64,000 nt of DNA from Gammaproteobacteria bacterium (GCA_022819855.1 JAJEGN010000008.1:1-64000); one strand, 5' to 3'. Positions 26,895 through 35,575 are shown, numbered from the stretch's first letter. Numbers and translations are program-made. The notes: generated by a model not told the origin, from the sequence alone.

Positions 26895-27979
26895 CCCTCG
26901 AGGCTGACGCGGAAGTCGTCCCTGAGCCAGTCCCTGACCCAGGCGATCGCGCTCTCGGGCACGTCGGTCGCAAGCTCATAGATCGTCTGGGCCGCCGCGC
27001 CCGTGACCTGCTCGTAGGCGCCGAGCGCCGCTGGCTTGCCGGCCAGGTACTCCGGGTCGCGCCGGTACGCGCGTACGGCGTCTTCATAGGCCAGAACGAT
27101 GTCGTCAGGCGTGTCGCTCGGTGCGACGAGCAGCTTCTGGGCCGGGAAGCCGGCCGTGAAGAACGCGAACCAGCTCTCCCAGGCGATACCGCTCGGCGCG
27201 CGGCCATGAACGGCCTCGTAGACCTCGCCGAAGTGCGGCAGGTCCGGAAAACTCGGATCCCTGACGAGCCGGCCCTCGCCGTCGAGCGTGCCCCAACTGA
27301 AGAGCGGCACGGCATCGCCCTGCTCGATCAACGGCACGACGTTGCGCAGATACGCGGTCGAGGTCTGGTAATCGATATTGAGCTCGCCGCGCTCGAACGC
27401 AAGCCGACCGGCGCCGCGGCCGCTGATTCCGAAGATCGTTCGCACGTTGAGCCCGAGCAGCTTGAAAGCGAGCACGGGGACGAGATCGAGCGATGTCGGC
27501 CCCTGACTGCCGTAGAGCAGCGGCTCCGCGGCGATCCGCGCGAGCCCCGTATGGTCTGTAATCCCAAGCCGCGAGGAGACATAGACGACCCCGCCCGTGC
27601 CGTAGGCCATGAGCACGCGCCAGTCCCGGTAGTCGTAACGCACGCGCGGGTCGCCCATGAGATACGGGAACTGCGTCGATGCCGAGGTGCCGAGCACGGT
27701 CAGCCCGTCGGGCCGAGCGCGGGCCGCGAAGCGGTTCGCGCCGGTGATCGACCCGCCGCCCGGCACGTTCCGGACCACGACGGTCGGTCGCCCCGGCAGG
27801 TAGCGGGACAGATAAGGCGCGTTGAAGCGGCCCCAGGTGTCCGAACCGCCGCCCTCCTTGAACGGGATCAGCATCTCGATGACGCGGCCGCTGAAGTCGG
27901 CGGCGCGCAGATTCGCTCCCGGCAGCGCGAGTGCCGCGAGCGCAGCGCCGAGTACGTCCCGTCTTGATGCCTGCTTCAC
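26891..27979 (-). CDS. tctC: Tripartite tricarboxylate transporter substrate-binding protein (TctC/Bug family)
   Basis: The 362-residue product has a Tat-like signal (SRRDVLGAALAALALPGA). The Bug fold shows in VIEMLIPFKEGGGSDTWGRF, VVVRNVPGGGSITGANRFAA, LLYGSQGPTSLDLVPVLAFK and SESA-type C-terminal helices. Bug proteins capture carboxylates in the periplasm and pass them to TctAB. The start is a GTG with no strong ribosome-binding site. It heads the operon with the TctA-TctB fusion. Co-location with a TcuA-like gene suggests a tricarballylate-type or aromatic ring-fission-derived tricarboxylate substrate (inference). Confidence 0.9.
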   Translation of the reverse strand: MKQASRRDVLGAALAALALPGANLRAADFSGRVIEMLIPFKEGGGSDTWGRFNAPYLSRYLPGRPTVVVRNVPGGGSITGANRFAARARPDGLTVLGTSASTQFPYLMGDPRVRYDYRDWRVLMAYGTGGVVYVSSRLGITDHTGLARIAAEPLLYGSQGPTSLDLVPVLAFKLLGLNVRTIFGISGRGAGRLAFERGELNIDYQTSTAYLRNVVPLIEQGDAVPLFSWGTLDGEGRLVRDPSFPDLPHFGEVYEAVHGRAPSGIAWESWFAFFTAGFPAQKLLVAPSDTPDDIVLAYEDAVRAYRRDPEYLAGKPAALGAYEQVTGAAAQTIYELATDVPESAIAWVRDWLRDDFRVSLEG

Positions 27980-28084
27980 CGTTGTGCACTCAATTCACAG
28001 TCGCAAGACCGGCATCACCATGACGACGCCGCTTGCACTTGTAGCGAGACCGTTTCCGCCATGCTCAGTCAGCCTCGGTCATGC

Positions 28085-28924
28085 TCAGTCGTCCTCGGCG
28101 CCTTCGATCGGAGCGACGCCGGTCTCCGAAGCCCGCAGCGAGGATTCCACGCCCAGCCTGAGCAGCGTCGTGTCGGGCGGCCCCTGGAAGAAACTGAATC
28201 CGTGCCGGTCGCGCCAGGCCTGCGGGCCGCCGAGCTTGAGTCCGGCCGCGAGCGTTACATCGTGGATCGTCGTGACCATCGCCTCGTACTCGGGCGTTCC
28301 CTGGCTCAGCCCCGAGAAGCTGCCGAGATCCGTGCTCGCGGCCATGACGATGTCGACGCCTTCGACTGCCGCGATCCCCTCGGCGACCGCGACGCCGGCC
28401 GGCGACTCGATCATCGCGACGATGACGATGTTGTCATTGGCCGTCGCGCGGTAGTCGTCGCCCCAGAGCGCGCGGTACTGCCCGCCGCCGAGGCTGCGCA
28501 CGCCTTCCGGCGGGAACTTCGTATAGCGGACCGCGTCGCTGATCTTCTCGACCGTATCGACGAGCGGCACGACGATCCCGAGCGCGCCGATGTCGGTCGC
28601 CTTCTGGATGTCGCCGGCCGTCGCGTCGGGAATCCGCACGAACGGGATCGCCGGCGCGTCCCGGCAGGCCCAGATCATGCGCGCGACTTCCTGGTAGGTC
28701 AGCGGGCTGTGCTGCATCTCGATCCAGACGAAGTCGTAGCCCGAATTCGCCATCGCACAGTAGATGTTCGGGTCGGCAGACGTGACCGTACCGCCGACGA
28801 CCTGCTGACCCGCGTCGAGCTTCGTCTTGACCGTGTTGTAGATCCGGGTCTCCTGCGCGCTTGCGGCCGCTGAAAAGGCCGCGGCGAGCACCGTAGCGCA
28901 GCGGAGCCATCGTAGTGCGGACAT
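28085..28924 (-). CDS. HpcH/HpaI-family aldolase with signal peptide
   Basis: Family features are VVGGTVTSADPNIYCAMANS, YDFVWIEMQHSPLTYQEVAR, RIPDATAGDIQKATDIGALG, IVVPLVDTVEKISDAVRYTK, FPPEGVRSLGGGQYRALWG, IVAMIESPAGVAVAEGI and DIVMAASTDLGSFSG. Glu in MIESPAG and Asp near ASTDL are the expected metal ligands. These class II aldolases cleave 4-hydroxy-2-oxo acids to pyruvate. The N terminus (CATVLAAAFSAAASAQ) is a signal peptide, so the enzyme appears exported, which is odd. AGGAG lies six bases before the ATG at 28924; a second ATG sits at 28930. It is near the GalD/LigJ-like genes. Confidence 0.85.
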   Translation of the reverse strand: MSALRWLRCATVLAAAFSAAASAQETRIYNTVKTKLDAGQQVVGGTVTSADPNIYCAMANSGYDFVWIEMQHSPLTYQEVARMIWACRDAPAIPFVRIPDATAGDIQKATDIGALGIVVPLVDTVEKISDAVRYTKFPPEGVRSLGGGQYRALWGDDYRATANDNIVIVAMIESPAGVAVAEGIAAVEGVDIVMAASTDLGSFSGLSQGTPEYEAMVTTIHDVTLAAGLKLGGPQAWRDRHGFSFFQGPPDTTLLRLGVESSLRASETGVAPIEGAEDD

Positions 28925-29118
28925 GGGCATCTCCTGTGGCGTGTCCCGTGCCGCTATTAACGTCAGATTGGGCGTTGATCGTCAAGGTGGCGGATAAGCC
29001 GGCGCCCGCAAGGAGCACCGGTAGCGTGACCCACAGGCCGCAGGTACCTGCCGCGTCGTGCGCTCCCGCAACGGCACTCGGATTGCGCCGAAAGGCGATT
29101 TCGAAATCCGGCGTTGCA

Positions 29119-30603
29119 TCAGCCTGACAGGGAACGCGCGGCCGATGCGCCGCAGATCCGGCCAAATACCGCTCCGGCGAGCAGGCCCGTCCCACCGGGA
29201 TAGTTGTGGAAGAACAGCCCGCCGACGAGTTCGCCCGCCGCGTAGAGTCCCGGAATCGGTTCGAGGTCGGTATCGAGGACGCGGCCGTCGGTGTCGATCC
29301 GCAGGCCCCCGAAGGTGAACGTGATCCCGCAGGTCACCGCGTAGGCCTCGAACGGAGGCGTGTCGATCGTGTTCGCCCAGTTCGACTTGTTGACGGCGAG
29401 ACTTTCGGTGCAGCGCCCGTCCTTCACATTCGGATCGAAGGCGATGTCCTGCCTCACGGCCGCGTTGAAGCTCGCGATCTCGGCCTTGCACGCCTCCGGA
29501 TCCACCCCATCCATCGCGTCGAGGAGCTCATCGAGCGAGTCGGCACGCACGCGCGTGACCTGCCTTATCGAGTACTCGTCGCGCAACAGGTGTTTGACCT
29601 TCGCGTCGAAAACCTGCCAGGCGTACTGACCGGGTTGCCTTAGCAGCTCCGCGCCGTATTTCGCGTAGGTGTAGTTCCTGAAGTCCGCGCCCTCGTCGAG
29701 GAAGCGCCTGCCGTTGGCATTCACGACGACACCGAACGGATACGAATGCTTCTGGAACTGATCGCCGACCGCGAGGTCGCCGAATTCGGGCGCGTTGCGA
29801 TCCCAGGCGACGGCGTGACAGCCCGACCAGTTGCCGTAGGGCGCCGCCCCGATCGCGAGCGCCATGCGAATGCCGTCGCCGGTATTGAACCGGGTACCGC
29901 GCACCTTGGCGAGCTCCCAACCGGGACCGAGGTAGCGCGTGCGCCACTCGGGATTCGCCTGAAAACCGCCGGACGCGAGGATGACGGCCCGTGCGGGACG
30001 CGTTTCGGGACGGCCGCCGGCGCGCCTGACGATGACGCCCGTGACGGCGCGGCCGTCGAAATCGAGATCGACGACGCGGGCGCCGCAGGCGATCTCGATG
30101 CCGCGCTTGCGGCAGGCCGCGGTCAGGCCGTCGACGAGCCCCGGCCCGCCGCCCGATGCCTCGACCGTGAGCCCGCCCCAGAACCTGAACCGGCCGTCGA
30201 CCCTGAACGCCTGGCGGCCGTAGATCGGCACGAAGCGGATGCCGGCGTCGCGCATCCAGACGAGCGTATCCTTCGAACGCGTCACGAGACATTCGACGAG
30301 ATCCGGGTCGCAACGGTAGTCGGTGACCCGGAACATGTCGTCGAAGAACTGGTCCTCCGGGTAGCTGCCGAAGTCGGTGGTCGCGAGTTCCTCTGCGGAA
30401 AGGTCGGTCAGGACTTCGCGGAGTTCGTCGAGGCCCGAGTAGGCGAAGCGAATGGATCCCGCGGTGAAGCGGCTGTTGCCGCCGCTTTCTTCCTCGGGCG
30501 CGCGCTCGAGCACCGTGACCCTGGCGCCGGCCTCGCTCGCGGCGAGCGCGGCGCACAGTGCCGCGTTGCCGGCGCCGACTACGATGACGTCGGCGCCGCT
30601 CAT
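29119..30603 (-). CDS. FAD-dependent dehydrogenase, tricarballylate dehydrogenase (TcuA)-like
   Basis: The 494-residue flavoprotein starts with a Rossmann GxGxxG (ADVIVVGAGNAALCAALAAS). It has fumarate reductase/KSDH-type motifs: GGNSRFTAGSIRFAYSG, GSYPEDQFFDDMFRVTDYR, GRQAFRVDGRFRFWGGLTVE, SGGFQANPEWRTRYLGPGWE, RGTRFNTGDGIRMALAIGA, FTFGGLRIDTDGRVLD and GLYAAGELVGGLFFHNYPGG. The ED(Q)FFDDM and GLTVE blocks are those I recall from TcuA, which oxidises tricarballylate to cis-aconitate. Neighbouring tctC and tctA-tctB genes support a tricarboxylate substrate. Other fumarate-reductase-like flavoproteins remain possible. Confidence 0.82.
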   Translation of the reverse strand: MSGADVIVVGAGNAALCAALAASEAGARVTVLERAPEEESGGNSRFTAGSIRFAYSGLDELREVLTDLSAEELATTDFGSYPEDQFFDDMFRVTDYRCDPDLVECLVTRSKDTLVWMRDAGIRFVPIYGRQAFRVDGRFRFWGGLTVEASGGGPGLVDGLTAACRKRGIEIACGARVVDLDFDGRAVTGVIVRRAGGRPETRPARAVILASGGFQANPEWRTRYLGPGWELAKVRGTRFNTGDGIRMALAIGAAPYGNWSGCHAVAWDRNAPEFGDLAVGDQFQKHSYPFGVVVNANGRRFLDEGADFRNYTYAKYGAELLRQPGQYAWQVFDAKVKHLLRDEYSIRQVTRVRADSLDELLDAMDGVDPEACKAEIASFNAAVRQDIAFDPNVKDGRCTESLAVNKSNWANTIDTPPFEAYAVTCGITFTFGGLRIDTDGRVLDTDLEPIPGLYAAGELVGGLFFHNYPGGTGLLAGAVFGRICGASAARSLSG

Positions 30604-30759
30604 CGGAGCGCTACGCCCTGTCCCGTGGACGCCATCGAATTCCGGACGCGCCGAACGTATCGGATCAAGGCGGTTCTACAAGCGCCGGCGGACGAGCGGC
30701 AAGGGCGACAATGCCGTCGTGGCACTGGCCACGCACCTCTCGAGAAGCCTGCGCCGCAG

Positions 30760-32286
30760 TTACTGCGAACAGGCGAAGCTCTCGGCCTGGTTGCTGTCGC
30801 CGCCGATGTACCGCGCGGTTTCCGGATACGGACACAACGGCCGAGTACGCGTCACGTTGCCGTCCTCGACAAGGCTCGCCTCGATACGGTCCGGCGCGAT
30901 GCCCTCCTCGACCCAGGCTTCGATCGCGGCCTGTGCGTCGAACTGGCTCGGACCCGGCCCGCCGCGGCAGTGCTGCATGCCGGGCGCCATGAACAGGCGG
31001 AAGAAGTCCCTCGTCTCGCCGATGCCGCCGTCCGAACCTCTGCCGACGGTCGCCGCCACACGCTCGTAATAGTCGATCGACCCCTCCGGGAAGATGACCT
31101 GGTCGTTCCAGCCGTGGTAGAGGATGAGCCTGTTGCCCGCGTCGCGGAACTCGCCGAGATCGGGATCGGTGGCGACCAGCGCCTCGCCGGTGGCTTCGTA
31201 GCTGCGCTCGACATCGGCATCGAAGTCGAATGTCCGCCAGTCCCAGCCGCGGTCGTTGAAGACGCTCCTGCTGAAGTATTCGGCGGGAATGGGCGCGAGG
31301 TCCGAACCGGCCACGAGTACCCAGCTCAGTTCGCTGCCCGGCACAAGGCCCGGGTGCAGATGCTCGCCCGTCCTCGGATTGCTCGGACCGGCGTAGATCT
31401 TGCGCACGGCCTCGACCTGATCCGGATTCAGGCACTGGCTGCTCGCGCCCGACGAGCACTGCAGCGTGCCCGGGTCGAACGTGCACATCCGCGGATCCTC
31501 GATGACGCCGTCCTCGACGCCGTCGATCGAGTCGCACTGCGCGAGCGCCGCGCTGTTGACGACCGACAGCTCCGTCGGCGTCAGCAGCGTGTCGCCGACG
31601 GGTTTCGCGGCAAGCGCGATCCAGAGCTGCGTGTAGTGCGTGGCGACGAAGTGGTTGACCGGCGCGCCGGAGACGATGCCGTCGTAGTCGTCGGGGAAGC
31701 GCTGGGCCTGCATGAGGCCCTGCCGGCCGCCCGTCGAGCAGCCGTTGAAGTAGTTGTAGTCGGCCGGCCGGCCGTAGTAGGCGCCGAGGACCGCCTTCGA
31801 TTTCGCGGTCATCTCGTTGATCGCGCGATAGCCGTAGTCGCGCAGCAGGCCTTCGTCGTGCAGCCACTCCAGATCGCTCGCCACGTGGCCGGTATCGGTC
31901 GACGCCGTGACGTAGCCAGCCTGGAGGTTCGGGACCATGGCGCCATAGCTGATGACGCCCGCGAAACCGCCGCCGCCGACCGCCTGAAACCGCCCGTTCC
32001 AGGCATCGGGCTCGGGTAGCCAGACCTCGAAGTTGATCGCGGGATCCACGACGCCCCTGACCCGGCAGAAGGCCGGCAGATCGTTGACGACCTGCTGTCC
32101 GCCGAAGCCCGGCGTCGAGAACGGCCCGGCCGGCACCGACTCCGCTTCAAGCGAGGTCACTTCCGAAAGCGTGAGGTCCGCGAGCGCCTCGCAGGCGGCC
32201 CGGGCCTCGGCTTCCTGCGCTTGCGCGGCCTGGGTTCCCATCGACAAGGCAATGCCCGCAACGATGACGGAAATTGTCGTTCTCAT
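30760..32286 (-). CDS. Tannase/feruloyl esterase family secreted esterase
   Basis: The ATG at 32286 has GGAGG four bases upstream and begins a signal peptide (MGTQAAQAQ). The ~508-residue enzyme has FCRVRGVVDPAINFEVWLPE, NGRFQAVGGGGFAGVISYG, a nucleophile elbow NYFNGCSTGGRQGLMQAQRF (Ser in GCSTGG), PDDYDGIVSGAPVNHF, ILYHGWNDQVIFPEGSIDYY (acid Asp) and MAPGMQHCRGGPGPSQFD (His). Paired cysteines near the Ser and His are characteristic of the tannase family. It hydrolyses esters of phenolic acids such as galloyl or feruloyl esters, feeding aromatic acids to ring-cleavage pathways. Confidence 0.92.
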   Translation of the reverse strand: MRTTISVIVAGIALSMGTQAAQAQEAEARAACEALADLTLSEVTSLEAESVPAGPFSTPGFGGQQVVNDLPAFCRVRGVVDPAINFEVWLPEPDAWNGRFQAVGGGGFAGVISYGAMVPNLQAGYVTASTDTGHVASDLEWLHDEGLLRDYGYRAINEMTAKSKAVLGAYYGRPADYNYFNGCSTGGRQGLMQAQRFPDDYDGIVSGAPVNHFVATHYTQLWIALAAKPVGDTLLTPTELSVVNSAALAQCDSIDGVEDGVIEDPRMCTFDPGTLQCSSGASSQCLNPDQVEAVRKIYAGPSNPRTGEHLHPGLVPGSELSWVLVAGSDLAPIPAEYFSRSVFNDRGWDWRTFDFDADVERSYEATGEALVATDPDLGEFRDAGNRLILYHGWNDQVIFPEGSIDYYERVAATVGRGSDGGIGETRDFFRLFMAPGMQHCRGGPGPSQFDAQAAIEAWVEEGIAPDRIEASLVEDGNVTRTRPLCPYPETARYIGGDSNQAESFACSQ

Positions 32287-32426
32287 GTGGCCTCCGGTTT
32301 CATGTGCCGCAAGGGTAGGCGCCAGTTTAGGCGCGCCTCGCGATCCAGGACAAGCGCCGCCGAAGCGACATCGGTGCGCCAGGATCGATGGCCAATCCGG
32401 GCTACCGCGCGCGATCATCCCGGATT

Positions 32427-33263
32427 TCAATCCGCGCCAGGCTCGGCCCGTTCGATGATGCCGGCCAGAGCCGCGTCGAGTTTCGATCCCGCCGGCAGCT
32501 CGATGCGAAACAGGTCCGCCAGGGCATCCTTGAGCTCGCCGATCGATTCAAGCGTGCTGCGATCCGCGCCGCCGGCCGTGTGGCGGATCGTCAGTTCGGT
32601 GTTGAAAAGCCCGTAGCGGCAGCCGGTTGCCGGCCGCGCCGCCATCAACGTTGTAAGAAAGAACGAATCCGCGTGCGTCGACACGTAGTGATTCGCGACC
32701 TCGAAGTCGATCGGCAACTGCGGCTGCAGGTCGAACAGGTAGAGCGTACGCCACTCGGCGCCGAGCTTCGCCTGCAGGCTGTAGATCGAGTCGGAGCGGA
32801 CCAGGCGGAACGGCTCGTGCGGCGTCGCCTGCTCGATGTCGACCTCGAGACGCAGCGGACCTGTCAGCGTGAGGCCGCCGAAACCGACGTCGCAGACATA
32901 CGCCTGCCCGTTGACGTGAACCAACAGCGCCATGTGGGTGCGCGGTCCGAGCGGCTCGTGCTCGTGATTGAAGACGACGCGCGCGGAGAGCGACTCGACG
33001 GCATAGCCGAGCGACCCGAGTACTTCGGCGAAAAGCCTGTTCTGCTCGAAGCAGTAGCCGCCCCGCCCGGCATGGATGAGCTTGCGCTCGAGCGACTTCG
33101 GGTCGAGCGCGACGCGCTCCCGCATGAGCGTGTGCAGGTTCTCGAACGGGATCGCCGTCGCGTGCAGGCGATGCAGCTCGCGCAGTGTGGCGAGATCGGG
33201 CTCGCGCGGACCTTCGTAGCCGATGCGTCGGCAATAGGCGTCAAGGTCGATGGAGGGAGTCAT
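32427..33263 (-). CDS. Arylamine N-acetyltransferase
   Basis: The start at 33263 gives a ~278-residue NAT. Characteristic segments are ATAIPFENLHTLM, RGGYCFEQNRLFAEVLGSLGY with Cys71, GPRTHMALLVHVNGQAYVCD with His110 and VCDVGFGG with Asp125. These form the Cys-His-Asp triad. The enzyme transfers acetyl from acetyl-CoA to arylamines or hydrazines in the cytoplasm. The gene lies on the same strand as the tannase gene. A hairpin repeat element begins 10 bp upstream of the start codon, so its promoter must lie in or beyond that repeat. Confidence 0.93.
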   Translation of the reverse strand: MTPSIDLDAYCRRIGYEGPREPDLATLRELHRLHATAIPFENLHTLMRERVALDPKSLERKLIHAGRGGYCFEQNRLFAEVLGSLGYAVESLSARVVFNHEHEPLGPRTHMALLVHVNGQAYVCDVGFGGLTLTGPLRLEVDIEQATPHEPFRLVRSDSIYSLQAKLGAEWRTLYLFDLQPQLPIDFEVANHYVSTHADSFFLTTLMAARPATGCRYGLFNTELTIRHTAGGADRSTLESIGELKDALADLFRIELPAGSKLDAALAGIIERAEPGAD

Positions 33264-33272
33264 CACGTTGGC

Positions 33273-33382
33273 GGGGAGTCGCACCATCGCTTGCTTGAGA
33301 CACGCGGTGAATACGTCCCTGTACGCTCCGTGCGCGCATCCCTGCGCGCGAGGGTCTCAAGCAAGCGATAGTACGCCTCCCC
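33273..33382. repeat. 110-bp hairpin repeat, copy B
   Basis: The element begins GGGGAGTCG and ends GCCTCCCC. Its inner arms ATCGCTTGCTTGAGAC and GTCTCAAGCAAGCGAT are perfect inverted repeats around a ~54-bp GC-rich core shared with copies A and C. It has the same length (110 bp) and orientation as copy C at 47811. It sits between the acetyltransferase and LigJ-like genes, immediately upstream of the former. Confidence 0.9.
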
Positions 33383-33572
33383 TTGGGCTGGCGGCGGACT
33401 GGAGGTGCGGGTGCACGCCAACTGTTCGAGCGGCATCGGTAAGGGGCAAGCGAGGGATGACCCGAAGCGACGCGGCGCTGATTCGAGCCGATGGTGGAAG
33501 GCACTGGACTCGCCAGGGCGCAACGCAGCCGCACCGACGACCGGCTGCGCCAGGCCACTGGCATCCGCGGCC
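33383..33572. other. Spacer after repeat copy B, no gene seen
   Basis: The 190 bp between the hairpin repeat and the end of the LigJ-like gene contain no recognisable coding sequence. A short tract, GGTGCGGGTGCACGCC, resembles the tract GATGTGGGTGCGCACGC that follows repeat copy C. The mobile or amplified unit may therefore be longer than 110 bp. Confidence 0.4.
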
Positions 33573-34598
33573 TCAACCGTCGAGAATCGCCGAGAGCCGC
33601 GGATATACCCTGCGGGCGTTGCCTTCGAAAATTTTGTCGCGATCGTCATCGTCAATCTTCGTGCAGGCATCGATGTAGCGCTTCGTGTCGTCGAAATGGT
33701 GCCCGGTCTCGGGATCGATACCGCGTACGGCGCCGACCATTTCGGACGCGAACAACACGTTTTCGACGGGGATCACGTCGAGCAGCAGATCGATGCCGGG
33801 CTGATGATAGACGCAGGTGTCGAAGAAGACGTTGTTCATGACGCTTTCGGCAAGCGGCGGGAGTTTCAGCATGTCGGCCAGTCCGCGAAAGCGGCCCCAG
33901 TGAAACGGAACTGCGCCGCCGCCGTGCGGGATGATGAACCTGAGGTCCGGAAAGTCGTTGAAGACATCGGAGGTCATGAGTTGCATGAAAGCGATCGTGT
34001 CGGCGCTCAGGTAGTACGAGCCGGTCGTCTGGAAGTACGGCGTGTTGCAGGCGCCGCTGACGTGGATCATCGCGGGCACTTCGAGTTCGCACATCTTCTC
34101 GTAGAACGGGTACCAGTAACGGTCGCCGAGAGCAGGACCGGTGAAATAACCGCCGGTCGGATCCGGGTTCAGGTTGCAGCCGACGAAACCGAGTTCGTTC
34201 ACGCAGCGCTCGAGTTCCGTGATGGACGCATCGAGCGGCGCGCCCGGCGATTGCGGCAACTGGGCGACGCCGATGAAGTTCTCCGGAAAAAGCCGCGTCA
34301 GGCGGTAGATCAGGTCGTTACAGTGCTCGGTCCAGGCGCGGCTCGTGGAGACGTTGCCGATGTGGTGCCCCATTCCGCTCGCGCGCGGCGAAAAGATCGT
34401 GAGGTCGCTGCCGCGCTCGCGCTGCAGCTTCAGTTGCGCGCCTTCAACGCTCGCGCGCAGCTCATCGTCGCTGATGTCGACGGCGCCCTTTTCGGCCTGG
34501 TGGTCCGGATCGAGCGCGAGGTCCGCCTTCTGGCGCTCGCGGTATTCGCCGAGCTGCGGCGGTTCGGTCGTGTAGTGCCCATGGCAATCGATGATCAT
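33573..34598 (-). CDS. ligJ: 4-oxalomesaconate hydratase (LigJ-like)
   Basis: The 341-residue amidohydrolase-fold protein begins MIIDCHGHYTT with the metal-binding HxH (His6, His8). It shows the blocks I recall from LigJ: ISDDELRASVEGAQLKLQRE, GSDLTIFSPRASGMGHHIGN, NFIGVAQLPQSPG, VGCNLNPDPTGGYFTGP, IHVSGACNTPYFQTTGSYYL, FIIPHGGGAVPFHWGRFRGL, FFDTCVYHQPGIDLLLDVIP, VLFASEMVGAVRGIDPETG and EGNARRVYPRL. LigJ hydrates 4-oxalomesaconate in protocatechuate 4,5-cleavage and gallate degradation. AGGGAGGACCG before the ATG is a strong ribosome-binding site. The GalD/LigU-like gene at 23663 supplies the preceding tautomerisation. Confidence 0.92.
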   Translation of the reverse strand: MIIDCHGHYTTEPPQLGEYRERQKADLALDPDHQAEKGAVDISDDELRASVEGAQLKLQRERGSDLTIFSPRASGMGHHIGNVSTSRAWTEHCNDLIYRLTRLFPENFIGVAQLPQSPGAPLDASITELERCVNELGFVGCNLNPDPTGGYFTGPALGDRYWYPFYEKMCELEVPAMIHVSGACNTPYFQTTGSYYLSADTIAFMQLMTSDVFNDFPDLRFIIPHGGGAVPFHWGRFRGLADMLKLPPLAESVMNNVFFDTCVYHQPGIDLLLDVIPVENVLFASEMVGAVRGIDPETGHHFDDTKRYIDACTKIDDDDRDKIFEGNARRVYPRLSAILDG

Positions 34599-34621
34599 CG
34601 GTCCTCCCTGACGAGTCGCCG

Positions 34622-35575
34622 TCAGTCAAACGTGAAATCGCTGAACTGCGAGGAGCCTTCGTCCGTCCGGATGACGACGTTGTTCGGGTTCTCCGAGCAA
34701 TGCCAGTAGGTGACCCTGAGCCTGCGATCGGGATTCGGCACCTGGCGGTAGGTCTGCCGCACGTACCAGGGCTCGAGCAGTGCGACGGGATCGTACGCCC
34801 AGGCATCGGCGAGAATCGTCTCGTCATCGACCTTGTTCCAGACTTCCACGACCTCGATCTGATCCGAATGGCGCGGATCGTTGCGGTGAAAGATGTTCTC
34901 GCGGAGCTGGCTCGTGTGAACCACGAGCGTGTGGCCGGTCCAGAAACCGATCGAGTCGCCGTACCACAGGGGATACGCGTCCTCCTCGGGCGTATGCGCG
35001 CGGCCGTCGGTGTAGATGCGCCGCATGTTGTTGACGGTCTCCGACGTCATCCAGGTCTGCTGCGGCGTAACGATGAGTTCCCGGAGAAACGGGATCGCGA
35101 GCCAGCGCGGAAAACCCGGCGGGCTGCAGTCGCTGATGGGGTCGTACTCGATACCCTGCGCCGAGAGTGCCCGCCGCTGTTCGAGTTCGGCAAGCGTCTC
35201 CGGTGTCAGGCGCGCGGTCGTGAGCTCGGTGAATTCCTGTTCGGGGTCGTAGAGCGGCCGGCCGACCCGGGTCCACAGCCCCGACCAGTCGGGCATGTCG
35301 CCGGGCACAAGCGGCGTACCGCCGTCAGCCCTGTCGAGCAGCGTCTGGTAAAGCGCCCATGCCGAGTCATGTTCGAGCCCGAGCGCGACCCGGCCGTCCC
35401 GGTCGGCCGGGACGAGCGGCGCGCCGACCGCGGGCTCGGTCACCGGCGGCGAAGCCGCAGGGGCCGTCTGGTCCTCGCGTACGTCGCTCGGCGCCGCGTC
35501 GTCCCGTGTACAGCCGATGTGCAGCGAAGCGCCGAGCGCAACCGCGAGAACGAACTTCATTCTGCATCCGGTCAT
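34622..35575 (-). CDS. Secreted (putative lipo-)protein of the DGR/WxG paralogue family
   Basis: The N terminus has a signal with Cys (ASLHIGC), probably a lipobox. The ~315-residue body shares with the genes at 44786, 47064 and 49637 an SGLW/TGxW start motif. It also shares a central IYTDGRAHTPEEDAYPLWYG, SIGFWTGHTLVVHTSQL block and a late Asp-rich segment. These proteins are common in marine Gammaproteobacteria; no function is known to me. ATGs at 35575 and 35560 are both possible starts. It lies 23 bp upstream of ligJ on the same strand, so co-transcription is likely. Confidence 0.78.
   Translation of the reverse strand: MTGCRMKFVLAVALGASLHIGCTRDDAAPSDVREDQTAPAASPPVTEPAVGAPLVPADRDGRVALGLEHDSAWALYQTLLDRADGGTPLVPGDMPDWSGLWTRVGRPLYDPEQEFTELTTARLTPETLAELEQRRALSAQGIEYDPISDCSPPGFPRWLAIPFLRELIVTPQQTWMTSETVNNMRRIYTDGRAHTPEEDAYPLWYGDSIGFWTGHTLVVHTSQLRENIFHRNDPRHSDQIEVVEVWNKVDDETILADAWAYDPVALLEPWYVRQTYRQVPNPDRRLRVTYWHCSENPNNVVIRTDEGSSQFSDFTFD

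Noticed and set aside
24742..27315. 857-codon minus-strand frame, Arg-rich
   Set aside because: It overlaps the clear TctA-TctB and TctC genes in another frame, and is extremely Arg/Ala-rich without motifs.
29746..32019. 757-codon plus-strand frame
   Set aside because: Antisense shadow of the TcuA-like and tannase genes; composition is biased and no domain is recognisable.
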